Origin: an uncultured bacterium
GTDB lineage: Bacteria; Hydrogenedentota; Hydrogenedentia; Hydrogenedentales; Hydrogenedentaceae
NCBI GenBank assembly: GCA_937124615.1
Contig: CAKZKR010000063.1
Span: 1 to 64,000, forward strand
Direction of reading: 5' to 3'
Length of the DNA: 64,000 bases
Part shown: positions 1 through 8,857 of the stretch, one piece after another
Layout of the letters: each line of letters starts with the position of its first letter
Position numbering within the stretch: the first letter of the stretch is position 1
Position numbers and translations under genes: made by a program
The notes under the pieces: generated by a model
Told to the model about the DNA's origin: nothing
The model's database searches: none
Seen by the model: only the letters and a program-made list of their open reading frames with translations

Positions 1-68
1 CTTAAAGTAGAGATATGATGGAGTCGTTTTTGTCACCTATCCCTTATGTAGATTATGATTTTTTTATA

Positions 69-1229
69 TTATAAAATTTGCTTTCCACTCAGTTGCTCTA
101 ATATTTGTATCCCTTCTAAATCCACAGGAATGTCTGTATTGTTGAGAATAACCACAGCGATTTGGTCTTCCGGTAGAAATCCAGCAAAGGAACTAAATCC
201 AAAAGTCTGTCCATTATGCCATATCATTTGGTCTTGATTATCTGGAGTTATATGAACATGCCATCCCAATCCAACATAATCGTTTTCTGATATTTTAAAG
301 AGATTCCTTGTACAGAGTTTCATATCTCTCTGAATTTGTGTGTCTTTATCTGACATAACGGCATTCATATAGCGGAGCATATCTTCAATGGTGGTTTTTA
401 AATCACCACTTCCAGCGAGAGCACCAAACTCAATAGGGGGTGCTGGTAAGCTAAAAATAGGAATATTACCGATGTCTATTAAAGAACAATACCCTTGAGC
501 CATTCTTTGTTTTTGGGAGGTAGGTATTGTGATACAGGTGTCTTCCATATTAAGGGGTCCTGTGATTTCTGCTTTTAAGAGCGTTTCAAGGTCTAATCCC
601 GCCTTATTAACTAATGCATGTGCGAGTAGTGCTATCCCGAAGGTAGAGTAATTATATGTTTCCCCTGGAACGCTACATAAGTTGTATGACGAAAGAAAAG
701 AATATAGGTGAGTAGATTGATAGTTGCGCCAGGGATTTAATGGACAGTATGAAGGGAATGTCTTTATTTCATCAGGTAATTCTGGTAATCCCGATGTATG
801 TGTAGCAAGATGAGCAAGGGTTATTTCTTGTCCATTGAGTGAAGGGACAGAGATCTGTGGGGGGACAAATAGTTGTAAGGGATCGTTAAGATTTACGATT
901 CCATTATTTACCATGCGTGCAAGTAACATGCATGTAAAAGTCTTAGTAATAGAGCCCATCTCAAATAGGGTGCGATTGTTGGGGCATGAACCAAATATCT
1001 TATGTGTTTTCCCGTAGCCGAGTATGTAACTTGAGTCATCTTTGATTACTCCTACGATACATCCAACACTTTGAGCCCGGGTAAATAATGGTTTTATAGC
1101 ATTGTTCACTGTTATCAAAATGGGCGAAGGGATCTCTTCAGGATATTTGTAATGAGGTTCTATTTTACCTTTACATCCCAGATAAAGAATGATGGAGCCT
1201 GTTAATACAAGGGAAAAAATTTTTTTCAT
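69..1229 (-). CDS. Serine hydrolase of the beta-lactamase / class C penicillin-binding-protein fold, probable lipoprotein
   Basis: A 386-residue protein, started at the ATG at 1229 because a plus-sense RBS (AAGGA) lies 8 nt upstream and a signal peptide follows directly. The signal peptide ends in LYLGC, so lipid attachment is likely though the Tyr in the lipobox is unusual. It carries the SxxK nucleophile motif (SITK, after FEMG), a YxN-like motif read here as YST in place of the common YSN, and a third-box HNG near the C-terminus (WHNGQTFGF). Members of this family hydrolyse peptides, esters or beta-lactams, and the substrate cannot be told from sequence. The altered second motif makes true beta-lactamase activity less likely than esterase or D-Ala peptidase-like activity. 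It stands alone; the next gene upstream is 260 nt away. Confidence 0.85.
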   Translation of the reverse strand: MKKIFSLVLTGSIILYLGCKGKIEPHYKYPEEIPSPILITVNNAIKPLFTRAQSVGCIVGVIKDDSSYILGYGKTHKIFGSCPNNRTLFEMGSITKTFTCMLLARMVNNGIVNLNDPLQLFVPPQISVPSLNGQEITLAHLATHTSGLPELPDEIKTFPSYCPLNPWRNYQSTHLYSFLSSYNLCSVPGETYNYSTFGIALLAHALVNKAGLDLETLLKAEITGPLNMEDTCITIPTSQKQRMAQGYCSLIDIGNIPIFSLPAPPIEFGALAGSGDLKTTIEDMLRYMNAVMSDKDTQIQRDMKLCTRNLFKISENDYVGLGWHVHITPDNQDQMIWHNGQTFGFSSFAGFLPEDQIAVVILNNTDIPVDLEGIQILEQLSGKQIL

Positions 1230-1488
1230 TGCTTGTTCCTTAATAAAAAGATCCGATTTGTGGAGGACATATTTGCAATATATTACCCAAAACAACCTGA
1301 ATGATTACATCGATAATATTTTTTGTCAGTAGACCGATTTAGATTTTTTAGGATTTTAGGGAAATGGATAATATACTATCGTTAGCTGTTTTTTTGGGGT
1401 TATTAAGATAGGGTTATTTGTTAAGATTATATCTATAAGGTTATATATATATGTGTGTAGAGATTATTTAATTGTTATCGTCAATATT

Positions 1489-2778
1489 CTATAGTTCGAG
1501 GTCATCTAATCCGAGAAGTTGTTTAGATTCTTCTGTATCTAATTGTTCAACCCCTTTTAGTTTCCGGTCTATCATTTGAGTTCTTTTTTGTGCCCGCTCG
1601 ATTTCATTTGCAGCAGATTCCAACTTTTCTCTTGTTTTAGTCAATAAATCGTTGAACTTTATAAACTCTGTTTTTACCGCTCCCAATACTTTCCAGACTT
1701 CCTGGGATTTCTTTTCAATGGCAAGGGTTCGGAAACCCATCTGAAGGCTGTTGAGTATGGCCGTAATTGTTGTAGGTCCTGTGATAACCACATTTAATTC
1801 TTTTCGTATATTTTCAAATAAGCCAGGTATCCGTAACACCTCTGCAAATAAACCTTCTACAGGTAGAAACATAATTGCAAAGTCTGTCGTATTCGGGGGG
1901 TAGATATACTTATTGCTGATGTCTTTTGCTTCGTTTGTAATACGAGTGGACAAAGATTTTACCGCTTCGTTTAATGTGTTTGGGTCTGCATTTTCCTGAG
2001 CGGATAAAATCCTTTCGTAGTCTTCCCGGGGAAATTTGGAGTCGATAGGTAATAAAACATGTTTCCCGCTTTCGTCCTTGGCAGGAATTTTAATGGCAAA
2101 CTCAACAATCGCATCTTTTTTGATTCGGGCATTCTTTTCATATTGCTGGGGTGTGAGTATGTCTTCAAGGATATTTTCTAGTTGTAGTTCACCAAAAACG
2201 CCCCGTTGTTTCACATTAGTTAGCACTCGTTTTAAGTCGCCTACATCTGAGGCGAGAGTTTTCATTTCTCCTAGGCCTTTATAAACACTTTCCAGTTGTT
2301 CACTAACCGTTTTGAAAGATTGAGACAAACGGTTTTCAAGAGTTGTTTGCAATTTTTCATCAACAGTCTTTCGCATCTCTTCTAATTTAATCTCGTTTTT
2401 CTCTTGGAGATGTCGAATTTCATTTTTGAGGGTCTCATTTATTTCCGTAAGGTGTTTGGAATTGAGTTGGGTTAGTTGGTTTAAGTTTTCAGAAAATATT
2501 TTTAGTTGGTCTAACTGATTTTGAGAAAGAGTATTTAAGGTTGTGTTAATGCTTGCAGAGAGTTCGGTCCGATTTCTACCCATTTCTTCAAGGAAAATTT
2601 TATGTAACGATTCTTGATATACATATACCTTTTGTAAATTCTGCACGAATTCCGTAATTTGAGTTTGGTAAGTGTTGTTAAGTTTTGTAAGAAGAAATAT
2701 TATATAGAGAATCATTATCAGGGTTATCGGAAGAAAGATTATGGACGCATAGATGAAATAAGTGAGAATCGGTGTCAT
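1489..2778 (-). CDS. rmuC: DNA recombination protein RmuC
   Basis: A 429-residue protein with one N-terminal membrane helix (about residues 8-30), a long coiled coil (about 40-170) and the conserved RmuC domain behind it, with motifs such as RGVFGELQLENIL, LPIDSKFP and FLPVEGLFAEVL. RmuC proteins are nuclease-fold membrane-anchored factors that limit inversions and recombination at short inverted repeats. The start is supported by AGGAG about 8 nt upstream of the ATG at 2778. The residues follow the family closely, so the assignment is firm. The upstream region holds a tandem degenerate repeat, described separately. Confidence 0.93.
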   Translation of the reverse strand: MTPILTYFIYASIIFLPITLIMILYIIFLLTKLNNTYQTQITEFVQNLQKVYVYQESLHKIFLEEMGRNRTELSASINTTLNTLSQNQLDQLKIFSENLNQLTQLNSKHLTEINETLKNEIRHLQEKNEIKLEEMRKTVDEKLQTTLENRLSQSFKTVSEQLESVYKGLGEMKTLASDVGDLKRVLTNVKQRGVFGELQLENILEDILTPQQYEKNARIKKDAIVEFAIKIPAKDESGKHVLLPIDSKFPREDYERILSAQENADPNTLNEAVKSLSTRITNEAKDISNKYIYPPNTTDFAIMFLPVEGLFAEVLRIPGLFENIRKELNVVITGPTTITAILNSLQMGFRTLAIEKKSQEVWKVLGAVKTEFIKFNDLLTKTREKLESAANEIERAQKRTQMIDRKLKGVEQLDTEESKQLLGLDDLEL

Positions 2779-2814
2779 GCATATTCGCTCCTACTTTTGT
2801 CGACAAAATATATA

Positions 2815-2924
2815 TTTAAGGTATGTTTTTCTTTTTGTATTCTATAAAAGAAGTTTTGTAACAATCAATGGTTATTTTTTCTTTAGGTATGGTTTTTTTC
2901 TATATTCTATAACAGAAGTTGTCT
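2815..2924. repeat. Two degenerate ~45-bp direct repeats upstream of rmuC
   Basis: Copy A (about 2815-2860) and copy B (about 2881-2924) share AGGTATG, a T-rich run, then TATTCTATAAnAGAAGTT. They sit 37-150 nt before the rmuC start. Read on the minus strand each contains AACTTCTnTTATAGAATA, which resembles a -10 region. They could be duplicated promoters or paired binding sites; the sequence does not decide. Confidence 0.5.
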
Positions 2925-2972
2925 ATAGAAAAATGGGAGAATTAGGAGAATGATGGGGAATAAGGGAAAAAT

Positions 2973-4760
2973 CTATTTTTGTTTTTCTTCTTTGAGCAAA
3001 TTGATAAGTTGTTCAAATCTTGGGGCATTGTGGGGGTCAGCGGAGATTAGTAGTTCGTGAGCATTCAATATAAAATCAACCATTCGTTTTTGTGTCGTAG
3101 GAATCGCAATGGGTTTTAATTCGGATGGGAGTGGTTCGGGCTCAAACAAGAAATGGACGAGGATATCGGCCAGCCCCAGTTCACTAAATTCTTTGAGTAA
3201 CGGTCGACCAATATTTTGTAATGCAATTTGAGGATAGGTTTCTTTTTCGGAGAGGTAGCATAATTGATGAAGGACGCCGAAGAAAGTACTTTCTAACTGA
3301 GCGCATTCTGAGAAATCAAAGACCCAGCGGGTTATGTTATTCTGTTCTTCTTTGAGTTTTTGGAGAAAGTCATGCAATCCATAGGCTTCTCGCCAGGTCC
3401 CTGTCCCGATGATTTTTATGTAACAGGTATCTGTTTGAATAGCATAGAGAACACCTCGTGTGGATATATTAACATTAAACGAAGGGGTCTCTTCTCTCGG
3501 GAAATAAACAAGTTTGGGGCTATTTTGTCCCTTTAGTGTGAGCCAGATAAGGGTCATATCATCTTTTTGTGATTTCTGTTTTGTCCAATATTGTAACTCG
3601 CCATCTAATTTTATAAGCATTTCTTGTGGATTCTCTGTGTCCTGTTCTAATATTTGAATAAGGTTTTGTTGTGTAAATTTTTTGCCTTGATTATCCTGGA
3701 GATTTACCATTCCATCTGTATAGAAGAGGAAGGTATCGCCCCACTCCCACGAAAAAGTCATGGATGTAAATTTGGCACGGGATACAATTCCTAACGCAGG
3801 TGCAGGAACACGGATAACCTCGACGCGATTATCTTGTTGATGCCTCCATAAAATAGAAGGATGTCCTGCATTACAGATTTCGATTGTCTTATTAGGTAAA
3901 TCGATAACTGCATAACAAAGCGACATAAACATTTCATATCCAAAGGGTCCCTGTACTAATTTTTCGTTTAAATCCAGCAAGAGGTCTTTTGGGGATATAA
4001 TTTTACGTTCTTCGCATGTATCAAAACATTTGGGTTGAAAAGCATATTTTAAGAAAGTAGTTACCAGAGCCGAACCTATCCCATGTCCCGATGTATCTGC
4101 GATATAAATTCCGATATGTTCTTCATCTAAAGACAGAATATCGATTAAATCTCCACCAATTCGATTCAAAGGATTAAAATATACTGCGGAAGAAATTCGC
4201 TGATGTTGAGGGACCGTTTTCGGAAGGAGTGCCCTTTGAATTCGTTCGGCTCTTCGTAGGTCCTGGTGAAACACCTCGGTCTGAGCCTGGACCAATTGAT
4301 ATGCTAATTCCAGTTCTGCAAGACGGTTTTCCAATTCAATATTCTTTTTCTGTATTTCTGCAAGTAACTGTTCGTTATGTTCTTTTACTTTTTTATGCTC
4401 GATAGCACGATTTATTTGATGGGTAAACATATCCCATGAGTCAATAGGTTTTAATATAAAATCGTAAGCTCCCTGGTGAACAGCATTAACTACATCTTGT
4501 ATTTTGGTTGTACCTGATAGAACTATTTTTGTCAGATAAGGTTTATTATCATTTAACCAGGACATCAATCCGAAACCATCCATTGAGCCTTCTAAATAGA
4601 GGTCGATGAGCACAAGGTCAAAATCTTGTTGAGTTAATATTGAGATTGCGTTTTCAGCAGATTTACAACATTGAACATTATATTCTCGGTTGGTGAGAAC
4701 TCGTTCCATCATAAGTAAAATGGAGGGTTCATCATCTACAATCAGTAATGAAGGTTTCAT
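2973..4760 (-). CDS. Response regulator with PP2C/SpoIIE phosphatase and C-terminal STAS-like domain
   Basis: A 595-residue cytoplasmic signalling protein. Residues 1-120 form a receiver domain with acidic D9/D10, phospho-acceptor D53 and K104. A coiled-coil linker follows (about 122-175). Residues 185-410 are an RsbU/SpoIIE-type PP2C phosphatase with metal-binding GGD at 202-204, ADTSGHG at 221-227, YTDG at 347-350 and DD at 400-401. After about residue 430 comes a region that looks like a STAS anti-sigma-antagonist domain: FDFSECAQLESTFFGVL (481-496) matches the usual DxSxxxxxDSSGxxxL, with S491/T492 at the phosphorylation position. In partner-switching systems the phosphatase and its STAS substrate are normally separate proteins. 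No kinase or sigma factor gene lies beside it. Confidence 0.88.
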   Translation of the reverse strand: MKPSLLIVDDEPSILLMMERVLTNREYNVQCCKSAENAISILTQQDFDLVLIDLYLEGSMDGFGLMSWLNDNKPYLTKIVLSGTTKIQDVVNAVHQGAYDFILKPIDSWDMFTHQINRAIEHKKVKEHNEQLLAEIQKKNIELENRLAELELAYQLVQAQTEVFHQDLRRAERIQRALLPKTVPQHQRISSAVYFNPLNRIGGDLIDILSLDEEHIGIYIADTSGHGIGSALVTTFLKYAFQPKCFDTCEERKIISPKDLLLDLNEKLVQGPFGYEMFMSLCYAVIDLPNKTIEICNAGHPSILWRHQQDNRVEVIRVPAPALGIVSRAKFTSMTFSWEWGDTFLFYTDGMVNLQDNQGKKFTQQNLIQILEQDTENPQEMLIKLDGELQYWTKQKSQKDDMTLIWLTLKGQNSPKLVYFPREETPSFNVNISTRGVLYAIQTDTCYIKIIGTGTWREAYGLHDFLQKLKEEQNNITRWVFDFSECAQLESTFFGVLHQLCYLSEKETYPQIALQNIGRPLLKEFSELGLADILVHFLFEPEPLPSELKPIAIPTTQKRMVDFILNAHELLISADPHNAPRFEQLINLLKEEKQK

Positions 4761-5105
4761 AACTTTTTACCTTCCCGTGTTTTTACTCTTTTAGGAGTAC
4801 AAATACTTTTAACCCGATTTTTTCTTGTGTCTCTTTCATGATAACATATTTAATAATAAACTGTATTTATCATTTAGAGTTAATATAGAAAAAATATTAA
4901 CGGAAAGGATAAAAGTTTAAATACTGTTTTGATATAATAAAACTTTGAAAGTTTGTCAATATTTTTCTTGACATTCTTACCTATTCTTTTGTAAAAATAT
5001 GAGTAGGATATTTAATTTAAATGAGAGTTTTAATAGAAGGAATTTACAAAAAAGGTAGATATTAGGATATAATAAAAGATAAAACTTTTCTGGAGAATTA
5101 GTATT
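4761..5105. other. Divergent intergenic region between the response regulator and the M4 protease
   Basis: This 345-nt AT-rich stretch encodes nothing I can support. It should hold promoters for both flanking genes. On the plus strand I see TGATATAAT at 4930-4938, TTGACA at 4968-4973 without a convincing -10 at the right distance, and TATAAT at 5068-5073. On the minus strand TGTTATCAT lies at 4838-4846. Confidence 0.6.
5044..5073 (+). promoter_or_regulatory. Candidate sigma-70 promoter of the M4 protease gene
   Basis: A perfect TATAAT at 5068-5073 lies 32 nt before the ATG at 5106, with a poor -35 match (TTACAA, 5044-5049) at 18 nt spacing. A stronger extended -10 (TGATATAAT, 4930-4938) lies further upstream and could be a second start. 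Confidence 0.45.
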
Positions 5106-8100
5106 ATGTATCGATATTCCAAGTTGTTTTTACTCTTTCTTGCGTTATGTTTTTGTTGCTCTACTTTTTCTCAAACATTGAAAGAGGCAGACCCTCAGTC
5201 GGTAGCCCAAATATTAAGCACATATCAGAGTGATACGGCGACAGAGATGCCGATCATTCATAAGAATACAAGGGGTTTTATCCGTTTTCTGTCGGCACCT
5301 GAAGGTGGATACTTTGCTACCTCTGTTATAGGACAGAAATCCTTTGATGTAAGTGGTGCGGTAAAGGAATATATAGAACAAAATATGGGTGCTTTTAGTG
5401 TAGTAGCCGATAAAACGACTCTGGAAATTGAGTCGTTGCAGGAAAAGGGAGATTATACAATTATTCGGCTTAAACAAAATTATATGTCCCTCCCTGTTTT
5501 TGGTTCAGGTATTGCTGTAAAAATGACAAAAGAAGGGAAAATCCTTGCCATTTCTTGCGATATATTAAGGGATGATACAGGTTTAAGACCTGTTAATCTT
5601 TCCCAACCTTTTCCTGTCGATGAAGAGAAAGCAATAGAGAAAGCAGTTCAATTTATTCTGGGTAATAATAAGGAACTGCAAAGGCAGGATGTAAAGGAAA
5701 TAGAAGAAAGTTTCCTGGCTGTGTATGACCCCGTTATGTTGAAACTATCTGGAGCCCCTTGTGTGGTGTATGTGGTTACACTGGCAACAAATGGCGAAGC
5801 AAAAAAGGTTTATCGTGTACTGGTTGATGCGATGACGGGAGAGATTCGGTTGAATCATCCGCTTTACTCTGCGGTTATTGACCGAGAGATTTATGACGCT
5901 AATGGTTCATACAATATCCCTACAACAATAGCCCGGAAAGAGGGAGACAAAGAAACGGGGATTTTAGATGTAGACAATGCGTTTATTTATCTGGGCGATG
6001 TGTATAACTTTTTTTCTGTGAATCATGACAGGGATAGTTATGATGATAAAGGAGCCACTTTACGAGCCGTTGTGCGAATCCCTATCCAGAATGCATATTG
6101 GGACCCAACACGGAAATTGTTCTGGTTCGGTACGGGGTTTACAGTAGATGATGTTGTAGCCCATGAATATACACACCCTGTGGTGAGTAGTGTTGCAAAC
6201 TTGATTTACTTTGGGGAGCCAGGAGCCATTACAGAAAGTTTATGTGATATGTGGGGAGAATTTGTAGATTTGACAAATGAAAAAGGCTTAGATACGGATG
6301 CTGTTCGCTGGCTCATTGGAGAAGAACTCCCGTCAGGCGTTACATGGGAAAGTACGCAGAGGACAACTGCAATAAGGAGTATGAAGGACCCAACTGCTTA
6401 TAATCAGCCCGACCGCTATATGAGCCCGCTTTTTGTGAAGGTTTCTCTTTCATCTATCGAAGATAATGGGGGTGTTCATACAAATAGTGGAGTGGGAAAT
6501 AAATTGGTATACTTGCTGACGGATGGGGATACTTTTAATGGGGAACAAGTCCGAGGATTTGGCATTGTTCGCACGGCAAAATTGTTTTATGGTGCTCTGG
6601 AACTTCTTCCTCCTGTAGCGGATTATACAATGCTGGCTTTAGCCTTAAATGCCTCTGCCCTTTCGCAAGGATTGTCTATTGAAGATAGGTTTAATATCAG
6701 CCGTGCTTTAAAAGCGGTAGAAATTTTACCGAAAGACTTAGCAGAAGTGAGTGCTCGTGATTTTCGGGCTACATCAATTCTTCTGGAAGACGATTCCCCT
6801 GCTATTCTGTTATCATGGACGTCTCCTCCCGCGGATGCATACAGTCAGGTTACTTTGGTTAAGAAAGCAGGGAGTTATCCGACGAGTACGGTTGATGGCG
6901 ACAAAATATTTGAGGGTAAAGATTCCTATTACCTTGATGTAAATGTTCTTGCAGGTATTGAATATTATTATTCATTATTTGTAGATATGGTTGAACTTCC
7001 CCCTGTAGAAATGTATGATAGTGCTGTAGCAGGAGGATATGCTCCACAGGTATTAACACAGGAGTTTCGTTCTTCTCTCCCAAGAGAACCTATTGCATCC
7101 GAGATTATATATAGCCAAATTTACTTTATTCCTACAGGGGCTCCCATAAATGAAATAGATGGTAATAAGTATTTAGGGGGGTATTATAATTATGATGCAA
7201 TTTTTATTCCGGAGGTATTCACGTTCCCGGTGAAAAGACAGGATTCTACAGGAAGTTCTTATACAATTCCTCTTTCAACAGATGGACTTGTTAGTTTTAA
7301 TTTAACAGATGCCCAATTCCCATTCTTTGGCAAGAAGTATGGAACGATATATTTAGGTGCGAACGGGTATATAACTTTTGTTCCGGTGGCCCTGGAAGAT
7401 ACGAAAAATTTCCCGGGACTTCCCAGTCACTTTGCCATTCCGCGTATCTCATTTCTGTTTAGTGACCTGGCTCCGGATTCTGCGGGAGAGGTATGGACAA
7501 GGCGATTGCCGGACCGTTTTGTTATCACATTTGAAAATGTTCCAAAAGATGCAGAAGGGGGGCTTCCCAATCCTTTGTCTGGAGCGAATCCGGGTTCTTC
7601 TGTGCAAGTAGAACTTTTCTTTAGTGGACATATTCGTATTACATATCTGCAATTAGACCCCAATTATTGCGTTGTAGGGTTGTCGGATGGTAGGGGTGTT
7701 CCTGTAGACCCGGGACAATTATTCCCATCGGAAATCCCTTACTCACTCCAACGATATACAAATTTTGCCCAATTGCCCTCTACTTCAACTCGACTGAGTT
7801 TTGAGCCATCTCCGATATATACAGTTTTACCCAATCAGAATATTACTTTTGTGGTATCCTCTTGGTTTTCTGGTGAGACCGCACCGCAGTTATATGCTAA
7901 GTGGCTTGTAAGTGATAATCCTCCTTTTGCTGACCTTAAAAACGGCAAGGGTAAATTTTCGTGGACACCGAAACAAGTGGATGAAGGGTCCTATTATCTT
8001 AGGGTTTTAGCCCGGTTAGGGGAACAATACGCTTATCAAGATATTCCTATTATCGTTAATCCAATTACGGTTCAGCCTAAGGCGTTAAACTTGCGTATAT

Positions 8101-8813
8101 CATCACAATCTCCTGCGGAAGATACTACTGCATCTCGTGTGGTTTCTGCGGGTCGGCCATTGGTGGCGAGTTATGATTATGTGCATCCATTAATGGTGCA
8201 GAATCCCACACAATATGCTGAAGGGCTCAGTATTCTGTATTGGTTCCGTAATCATCAAACGATTCCTTCGCTAACTAATTATCGGACCGTTCCTCCGAAT
8301 GTAATAAAAGGAGGAGATATCTGGTATTTCCGTGTAATTCCTATATCAATAAGTGGTATCGTAGGAGAAGAAGCAGTTTCACCTATAATTTATGTAGTAG
8401 GGCAACCTCAGATTGCAAGTATATATCCAGTTCGTGGGAAAACCACCGGGGGTGATCCTATCCGAATTAGAGGAAATAACTTTGTTGGACTTATCAGTAT
8501 AAAATTTGGGGGGATTCCGGTTCCTTCTTTTAGGCTTATTAGTGAAACAGAAATTGAAGTTACCACACCGCAGAGTTTGCCGGGTAAGGTAGATGTGTCT
8601 ATACAAACAGCGGGTGGTTCATCGCAATTATCTCAAGCATTCGAATTTTATGAAGAAATACCCTCTGAGCCTGAAGAACCCCCAAAAAGGTGTTTTATTA
8701 TTTCCTGTGGATATGTTTCTCATGATAGAGGAAATCTAATAGGTGATATTTTATTCCTGTCTCTTCTTATAGTGGGCTTGTTTTATAGAGGACTAATAAA
8801 ATATTTGGTTTAG
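5106..8813 (+). CDS. Secreted M4 (thermolysin-type) metalloprotease with multidomain C-terminus
   Basis: A 1235-residue secreted protein with a signal peptide (1-22), an FTP/PepSY-type propeptide (about 30-250) and an M4 catalytic domain. The zinc site is complete: HEYTH at 353-357, the third ligand in ESLCDMWGE (E377), and the catalytic His in NGGVHTNSGV (H458). After residue 550 come beta-sandwich domains, including a fibronectin III-like piece, a stretch of the FFGKKYGTIYLGANGYITF type (about 740-760) and an IPT/TIG domain (about 1105-1185). The end (1194-1235) is KRCFIISCGY, a hydrophobic helix and basic residues, which resembles a C-terminal sorting or anchoring tail. It heads a probable operon with the TolB-like and metallophosphoesterase genes. 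GGAG lies 10 nt before the ATG. Confidence 0.92.
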   Translation: MYRYSKLFLLFLALCFCCSTFSQTLKEADPQSVAQILSTYQSDTATEMPIIHKNTRGFIRFLSAPEGGYFATSVIGQKSFDVSGAVKEYIEQNMGAFSVVADKTTLEIESLQEKGDYTIIRLKQNYMSLPVFGSGIAVKMTKEGKILAISCDILRDDTGLRPVNLSQPFPVDEEKAIEKAVQFILGNNKELQRQDVKEIEESFLAVYDPVMLKLSGAPCVVYVVTLATNGEAKKVYRVLVDAMTGEIRLNHPLYSAVIDREIYDANGSYNIPTTIARKEGDKETGILDVDNAFIYLGDVYNFFSVNHDRDSYDDKGATLRAVVRIPIQNAYWDPTRKLFWFGTGFTVDDVVAHEYTHPVVSSVANLIYFGEPGAITESLCDMWGEFVDLTNEKGLDTDAVRWLIGEELPSGVTWESTQRTTAIRSMKDPTAYNQPDRYMSPLFVKVSLSSIEDNGGVHTNSGVGNKLVYLLTDGDTFNGEQVRGFGIVRTAKLFYGALELLPPVADYTMLALALNASALSQGLSIEDRFNISRALKAVEILPKDLAEVSARDFRATSILLEDDSPAILLSWTSPPADAYSQVTLVKKAGSYPTSTVDGDKIFEGKDSYYLDVNVLAGIEYYYSLFVDMVELPPVEMYDSAVAGGYAPQVLTQEFRSSLPREPIASEIIYSQIYFIPTGAPINEIDGNKYLGGYYNYDAIFIPEVFTFPVKRQDSTGSSYTIPLSTDGLVSFNLTDAQFPFFGKKYGTIYLGANGYITFVPVALEDTKNFPGLPSHFAIPRISFLFSDLAPDSAGEVWTRRLPDRFVITFENVPKDAEGGLPNPLSGANPGSSVQVELFFSGHIRITYLQLDPNYCVVGLSDGRGVPVDPGQLFPSEIPYSLQRYTNFAQLPSTSTRLSFEPSPIYTVLPNQNITFVVSSWFSGETAPQLYAKWLVSDNPPFADLKNGKGKFSWTPKQVDEGSYYLRVLARLGEQYAYQDIPIIVNPITVQPKALNLRISSQSPAEDTTASRVVSAGRPLVASYDYVHPLMVQNPTQYAEGLSILYWFRNHQTIPSLTNYRTVPPNVIKGGDIWYFRVIPISISGIVGEEAVSPIIYVVGQPQIASIYPVRGKTTGGDPIRIRGNNFVGLISIKFGGIPVPSFRLISETEIEVTTPQSLPGKVDVSIQTAGGSSQLSQAFEFYEEIPSEPEEPPKRCFIISCGYVSHDRGNLIGDILFLSLLIVGLFYRGLIKYLV

Positions 8814-8857
8814 TAGTTTTTATAAAAATAAAGATAGATTAACTGTAGGTTAATTTC

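Noticed and set aside
2036-2284. Antisense ORFs inside rmuC and similar shadows inside other genes
   Set aside because: They lie opposite or within clear genes in other frames and show no family motifs of their own.
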